In this document: piece by piece, positions 59,947-64,000 of the stretch
How positions within the stretch are numbered: the stretch's first letter is position 1
Layout: each line of letters begins with the position of its first letter
NCBI GenBank assembly: GCA_963793415.1
Contig: CAWCAC010000002.1
Coordinates: forward strand, 248,001-312,000
From: CAXMST01 sp963793415
Lineage (GTDB): Bacteria > Actinomycetota > Thermoleophilia > Solirubrobacterales > 70-9
Direction of reading: 5' to 3'
DNA: 64,000 nucleotides
Notes under the pieces: generated by a model
What the model was told of the DNA's origin: nothing
Database searches by the model: none
Seen by the model: only the letters and a program-made list of their open reading frames with translations
Translations under genes and position numbers: made by a program

Positions 59947-60939
59947 GTGCCCGGCGAGTTCTCGACCCGAACGCTGCTCAGATCGCTGCTGCGGACGGTT
60001 CTGATCCTCGGCGCACTCGGCCTGGTCGTGCTGCTGATGCCGGGCCTGGGCGAGGTCCGCGACCTGCTCGGCGGCGCCGACGTCCGCTGGGTGATCGTCG
60101 CGATCGTGCTCGAGGGCCTCTCGTTCGCCTCCTACGTGCTGATGTTCTCGCCGATCTTCTGCCGCGGGCTGTCGCTGCGGCGCTCCTGGCAGATCGCCGG
60201 CTCAGAGCTGGCGATGAACTCGATCATCCCGGCGAGCGGGGCCGGCGGCCTCGCCTTCGGAGCCTGGGTGCTGCACGAGGGCGGAATGAAGGCCGAGTAC
60301 ATCGCCCGGCGCTCGGTCGCCTTCTTCCTGATCAAGGGATCGGTCAACTTCATCGCCGTCGCCGTGCTCGGCCTGCTCGCCTTCGCCGGCGTCGGCCCGG
60401 AGCTCTCGCCACTTCTGACGCTGCTCCCGGCGCTGCTCTCGATCGCCCTGATCGTCGCCGTCGTGCTGATCCCCCGGTTCGGCCCCGGCGACGGGCCGCG
60501 GGACGGCGACTCGAAGGTGCGGCAGTTCATGAGTCGCACGCGGACCGCGCTCGTCACCGGCACGACGGAGGCGATCGTGATCCTGCGGCGCCGCGACCCG
60601 CGGGTGATCGCCGGCGCGATCGGCTACTGGCTGTTCGACAACCTCGTCCTCGTCGCCGCCTTCGCGGCGTTCGGCTTCGAGCCGGCGCTGATGATCATCC
60701 TGCTCGGCTATCTGATCGGGCAGCTCGGTGGTCTGCTGCCGATCCCGGGCGGCATCGGCGGCATCGACGGCGGCCTGATCGGGACACTGATCGTCTACGG
60801 CGTACCGGTCGCGGTCGCCGCGGCGGCGGTGCTCGCCTACCGAGTCGTCCTCTTCTGGCTGCCGCTGCTGCTCGGCGGCATCGCCTTCCTGCAGCTCTCC
60901 CGGGACATGCCGCGCGACGGCGAGCTCAGCGTCGGCTGA
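59947..60939 (+). CDS. Flippase-like / lysylphosphatidylglycerol-synthetase-like membrane protein
   Basis: 330 aa, eight hydrophobic segments. GGADVRWVIVAIVLEGLSFASYVLMF, NSIIPASGAGGLAFGAWVLHEGGM and GLLPIPGGIGGIDGGLIGTLIVYGVP are typical of the LPG_synthase_TM / AglD-like superfamily that moves or modifies lipid-linked substrates. It lacks the catalytic C-terminal domain of MprF, so transport rather than aminoacylation is likely. GTG start. Its end faces the LLM oxidoreductase gene with 3 bp between. Confidence 0.83.
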   Translation: MPGEFSTRTLLRSLLRTVLILGALGLVVLLMPGLGEVRDLLGGADVRWVIVAIVLEGLSFASYVLMFSPIFCRGLSLRRSWQIAGSELAMNSIIPASGAGGLAFGAWVLHEGGMKAEYIARRSVAFFLIKGSVNFIAVAVLGLLAFAGVGPELSPLLTLLPALLSIALIVAVVLIPRFGPGDGPRDGDSKVRQFMSRTRTALVTGTTEAIVILRRRDPRVIAGAIGYWLFDNLVLVAAFAAFGFEPALMIILLGYLIGQLGGLLPIPGGIGGIDGGLIGTLIVYGVPVAVAAAAVLAYRVVLFWLPLLLGGIAFLQLSRDMPRDGELSVG

Positions 60940-60942
60940 GGC

Positions 60943-61938
60943 TCAGCCGGCACGCAGCCGCGGCAGCACCAGTTCGGCGAAGGCCGCGTTCGAGCGCTCG
61001 AACTGCGCCGGATCGGCGTCGAGCGAGCCCGGCACGACGATCATGCGGTCGAGGCCGAGGCCGGCGAGCGCCGCGATCCGCTCCGCGACCTCGTCCGCGG
61101 TACCGACGACCGCGAAGCGATCGATGAACTCGTCCTCGAGACGGGCCGCGGCCGGTGCCGCCGACTCGCCGTGCCTGGCCTCCTCGTAGGCGGCGCCGAC
61201 CGCCTCGATGCCGCGGCTGGTCACCTCGGAGAGCCCGGTCGGCGGCGCGCCCTCGGTCGCGAAGCGGGCGAGGATCGCGACGCTGCCGCGGACGAGCTCG
61301 CGAGCCGCAGCGGGGTCGTCGCTGACGGCGACGTTGACGAAGGCGCCCAGCGACGGGGTCGGTCCGGGGGCGGCCCGAGCCGTCTCGATCGCCCAGCCGA
61401 GTCGCTCGGGCTCCGCGCCGACGGTGAAGTCGATCGCCTCCGCCAGCTCCGCCGCCACTCCGATCACCCGCGGCCCGGTCGCGGCCACATGGACGGGGAC
61501 CTTGGGCATGCCGTCGTCGGCGATCCACCCGATCCGGCTCACGATCCCGTCGAGCTCGACCTCGTCGCCGGAGAGAAAGCCCTGCAGCTCCTCGAGCGAG
61601 TGCTCGAGGTCGGCCACCCGGGCCGGGTGCAGACCGATCTGGGAGACGGCTGAGTCGCCGCGTCCGAGCCCGAGGACCGCGCGGCCGCCGGTCTCGATCT
61701 GAAGCGTCGCCGCGGCCGAGGCCGTCACGGCGGGATGCCGGGTGAGCGGATTGGTGACGCCCGGGCCCAGCTTGATCCGCTCGGTCGCGGCGCCCGCCAG
61801 GGCCAACTCGACCCAGATGTCGGCGTTCAGGTTCTGGCTGTCGGCGAGCAGGAAGCCGTCGAAGCCCCACTCCTCCGCCCGGGCCGCGAACGGGGCCACC
61901 CGTCGGGGAAAGGAGAAGCCGTGGATCCAGACCTCGAT
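60943..61938 (-). CDS. LLM-class flavin-dependent oxidoreductase, apparent ATC start
   Basis: 331 aa if started at ATC 61938; TIM-barrel of the luciferase-like F420/FMN family. EVWIHGFSFP is strand 1, FDGFLLADSQNLNADIW strand/helix 2, and GRAVLGLGRGDSAVSQIG the cofactor loop. There is no ATG, GTG or TTG between the in-frame stop at 61957 and GTG 61899, which would drop strand 1. GGGAGGA lies 7 nt before ATC, ideal spacing. Downstream of the GH1 gene in the same direction and frame. Confidence 0.8.
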   Translation of the reverse strand: MEVWIHGFSFPRRVAPFAARAEEWGFDGFLLADSQNLNADIWVELALAGAATERIKLGPGVTNPLTRHPAVTASAAATLQIETGGRAVLGLGRGDSAVSQIGLHPARVADLEHSLEELQGFLSGDEVELDGIVSRIGWIADDGMPKVPVHVAATGPRVIGVAAELAEAIDFTVGAEPERLGWAIETARAAPGPTPSLGAFVNVAVSDDPAAARELVRGSVAILARFATEGAPPTGLSEVTSRGIEAVGAAYEEARHGESAAPAAARLEDEFIDRFAVVGTADEVAERIAALAGLGLDRMIVVPGSLDADPAQFERSNAAFAELVLPRLRAG

Positions 61939-61956
61939 GGCGGGGTCCTCCCTCGG

Positions 61957-63579
61957 CTACGGGAGCGCGTTGCGGCGCGCGACCTTCGCGTAGAAGCGGG
62001 CGCTGGGCCGCGCCGTGCGCTCGAGGGTCTCGGGGTCGTACGAGTAGAGACCGAAGCGCGGCTGATAGCCGTAGACCCACTCGAGGTTGTCGGTCAGCGA
62101 CCACTGGAAGAAACCACGGACGTCGGCCCCGTCCTTCGTGATCGCCTTCCGCATCTGCTCCAAGTGGCTCGCCAGGTAGTCGCGCCGCTGATCGTCGTCG
62201 GAGTCGGCGATCCCGTTCTCGGTCACGTAGACCGGCAGCTCGTAGCCGGCCGCCGTGCCCAGCACCTCGCGGAAGCCCTGCGGGTAGATCTCCGCCCCGA
62301 GCTCGGAGCAGGTCGTCGGGCACGGAGGCCCGCCCGGGTTCTCCGGAGACGCGTACGACGTCGCCGGGAGGAAGTCGAGGACGGGGATCGAGGGCGTGAG
62401 CGGCGCCCCGAGCCCGCTGACGCGACCGCGGAAGTAGTAGTTGAGCCCGACGAAGTCCGCCTTGCGGCCGTGCAGGTCACGCTCGCCCGGATCGATGTCG
62501 CCGTCGGCGTTGCGGTCGATGTCGCCGGTCACGATCGCGTCGAGCAGCAGGCGGTTGAAGAGGTAGTCGGCGTGCCCGGTCGCCTCCCGGTCGAGATCGG
62601 AGGAGGGATCGTCTGGCGTGAAGGCGACCATGTTCATCACGGGCCCGACGCGCGAGTCGCGGCCGTCGCCGTCGAGGTCGGCGTCGTCGGTCCGCTTGAG
62701 CTCGTCGTAGGCGACGGTGTTGGCGCGCTCGAGGTTGATCAGCACCTCGCGGGCGCCGCTGAAGCTGAACACGCCGGGCGGCCAGTACGCCTCGACCAGC
62801 CCCGTCACGTTCACGAACCCCTGGGCGACGATCACCATCGGCTCGTTGATCGGCGTCCAGAAGTCGGCCTCGCGGCCGAGCTTCCAGCCCAGATAGGCCG
62901 CGTACTTGCGGAACTCGCCGACCGTGTCGCGGTCGAGCCAGCCGCCCGCCTCGAGGTCCGGAAGCGGCTCGTCGGGCCCGCGGCCGGCGAGCGCGTCGCG
63001 GGTCGCGTCGGGATCGTGCAGCCAGGTCGGGAGCGTCCAGTGATGCAGCGTCACAAACGGGGTCAGCCCGCGGGCGGAGGTCGCCTTCAGCACCTTGCGG
63101 TAGTGGCGGACGGCGCGGTGGTTGGCGACCTCGTCGAGCGCCTCGAGGTCGGCCTCGCCGATCTTCTTGCCGACGTCGATCTCCTCGGTCGAGTCGGGGA
63201 AGATCCGCGGCCACTCGACCGAGAAGCGGAAAGCGTTGTTGTGGAGATGATCGGCGGCGAGGTCGAGGTCGGTCTCGTAGAGACCGAAGTGGCCGGGACC
63301 CTGCTCGGGCTGATCGCCGGAGACGATCCCGTCGGCGATGTTCTGAGGGTCGTGCGTCCACTCGTACCAATCGCTCTTCGGCGCCAGCCACTTGCCCTGA
63401 CCGGACTCCGCCTGAAAGCCGGCCAGCGCCGTGCCCCAGAGGAAGCCGCGCGGAAACTTGCCATCGGCGTTCGCCGGAGCGGCGGCGAGACAGGCGAGCG
63501 CCGCCGTCAGACAGGCCGCGAGCACCACGCGGAGCGCCGTGCGGCGCGATCCCGGTCCCCTCTTGACGATCGTCTTCAC
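61957..63579 (-). CDS. Secreted GH1-family glycosidase with EF-hand-like loops
   Basis: 540 aa. Signal peptide about 1-38 (VLAACLTAALACLAAAPANA). GH1 features: FLWGTALAGFQAE at the barrel entry, acid/base Glu in WTPINEPM (about 243), nucleophile Glu in YVTENG (about 453), and GFFQWSLTDNLEWVYGY. Two calcium-loop-like sequences, DADLDGDGRDS (about 299) and DRNADGDIDPGE (about 355), sit in an insert. Likely a beta-glucosidase/galactosidase acting outside the cell. GTG start, TACACT 9 nt upstream. Confidence 0.87.
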   Translation of the reverse strand: MKTIVKRGPGSRRTALRVVLAACLTAALACLAAAPANADGKFPRGFLWGTALAGFQAESGQGKWLAPKSDWYEWTHDPQNIADGIVSGDQPEQGPGHFGLYETDLDLAADHLHNNAFRFSVEWPRIFPDSTEEIDVGKKIGEADLEALDEVANHRAVRHYRKVLKATSARGLTPFVTLHHWTLPTWLHDPDATRDALAGRGPDEPLPDLEAGGWLDRDTVGEFRKYAAYLGWKLGREADFWTPINEPMVIVAQGFVNVTGLVEAYWPPGVFSFSGAREVLINLERANTVAYDELKRTDDADLDGDGRDSRVGPVMNMVAFTPDDPSSDLDREATGHADYLFNRLLLDAIVTGDIDRNADGDIDPGERDLHGRKADFVGLNYYFRGRVSGLGAPLTPSIPVLDFLPATSYASPENPGGPPCPTTCSELGAEIYPQGFREVLGTAAGYELPVYVTENGIADSDDDQRRDYLASHLEQMRKAITKDGADVRGFFQWSLTDNLEWVYGYQPRFGLYSYDPETLERTARPSARFYAKVARRNALP

Positions 63580-63588
63580 CCCGCGGCG

Positions 63589-63594
63589 AGTGTA
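63589..63594 (-). promoter_or_regulatory. -10-like hexamer for the GH1 gene (leaderless)
   Basis: Minus strand TACACT, 9 nt before the GTG at 63579, and only 2 nt from the stop of the Lhr-like gene. Confidence 0.5.
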
Positions 63595-63595
63595 G

Positions 63596-64000
63596 CTAGC
63601 CCGCTGCGACGAGCCGCTTTGGCTGGCGCGAGAAGCCGGCCTCGACGAGGGCGTTCTCGAAACCGGAGCCCATCACCGGATCGCCGTTGACCTTCTCGAC
63701 GCCGAGCTTCGGGATCACGCCCGCCTCGGTCGCGTCGTTGAGGGCGGCCAGCGCTGCCCCGAGCTCGTCGTCGTCGAGCCGCGCAAGCAGCAGGATGCCC
63801 TTGCCGCCGCGCTCGACGTAGACCACCGGCTCGCCGTCGCGGAGCAGGACGTAGGCGCCGGCGACGCGGCTGGGTCGGCGGCCGCCGCGGCCCTCCTCGT
63901 CCTCGGCGCCGTCGCGGGCCTGCGGCCGCGGCCAACTCAGTTGCGAGCCGTAGGGCTGCGCCGGGTCGGTCGCGGCGAGCACCGTGAACACGCCCTCCTC
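63596..64000 (-). CDS. C-terminal part of an Lhr-type helicase, 5' end off the window
   Basis: 135 residues of the C-terminus; the gene continues beyond the right edge. VLAATDPAQPYGSQLSWPRP, GRRPSRVAGAYVLLRDGEPVVYVERGGKGILLLA and the closing FSRQPKRLVAAG match the end of actinobacterial Lhr (large helicase-related) proteins, DNA-repair ATPases of superfamily 2 with a winged-helix and beta-barrel tail. The helicase motifs themselves are outside the window. Confidence 0.85.
   Translation of the reverse strand, partial: EEGVFTVLAATDPAQPYGSQLSWPRPQARDGAEDEEGRGGRRPSRVAGAYVLLRDGEPVVYVERGGKGILLLARLDDDELGAALAALNDATEAGVIPKLGVEKVNGDPVMGSGFENALVEAGFSRQPKRLVAAG

Overview
This is a 64 kb chromosomal segment from a very G+C-rich bacterium. 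Strong third-position G/C, frequent GTG and TTG starts, a CIRCE-controlled groES-groEL pair, a Mrp ATPase without the CxxC pair, a zincin-like DUF2342 protease and an Lhr-type helicase point to Actinomycetota. The gene mix fits class Thermoleophilia (Solirubrobacterales-like) best; that placement is inference. No tRNA, rRNA, CRISPR array, prophage, transposase gene or plasmid gene was recognised. The window reads as ordinary core chromosome, densely packed on both strands.

Layout: 1-3.8 kb is a minus-strand operon ccmA-ccmB-ccmC-ccmD-like-hemA for cytochrome c maturation and the first step of haem synthesis. 3.8-13 kb holds a Nudix hydrolase, a small membrane protein, an aldehyde dehydrogenase, rarA, a DUF1385 protein, a minimal FtsH, a metallo-beta-lactamase-fold hydrolase, methylmalonyl-CoA epimerase and a BtrH-like protein. 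13-18 kb is a lipid-related group (membrane protein, diacylglycerol kinase-like, phospholipase D-like, PAP2) followed by ychF. 18-26.4 kb contains two cell-wall proteins (a transglycosylase joined to an M15-like domain, and a SpoIID-like protein), a lipocalin-like protein, succinate-semialdehyde dehydrogenase, a VOC/RibD-C/RibD-C operon and msrA. 26.5-41 kb contains fumC, a lipoprotein, ileS, thioredoxin, a dolichyl-phosphate-mannose-synthase-like enzyme, polX, otsB, a TauE/SafE exporter split over two genes, arfB, a frameshifted hydrolase, an HD nuclease and a PAC2 protein. 41.5-53 kb contains a large UvrD/RecB-like helicase-nuclease, an IMPase, a DUF2342 protease, a Lys-rich chromatin-like protein with an elaborate promoter, Mrp, an alcohol dehydrogenase and ferredoxin. 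53-64 kb contains groEL/groES, SRPBCC, ASCH, pcm, a Crp/Fnr regulator, Nei, an M23 peptidase, a flippase-like protein, an LLM oxidoreductase, a GH1 glycosidase and the end of an Lhr helicase.

The less ordinary signals are mostly non-coding. (1) A 46-bp palindromic repeat occurs twice, each time just after a gene's 3' end and in the same orientation relative to that gene. (2) Two long intergenic elements (about 41.16-41.48 and 55.29-55.64 kb) share a 64-bp block and the position of a long hairpin, but the hairpin sequence differs completely. (3) The promoter of the Lys-rich protein carries a perfect TGTGA-N6-TCACA site, an inverted repeat and a GAAC-N4-GTTC site, and a chain of stem-loops follows the gene. 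(4) More than 20 genes have a -10-like hexamer only 6-9 nt before the start codon, which implies widespread leaderless transcription and sets many of the starts used here. (5) One flavin oxidoreductase appears to start at an ATC codon.
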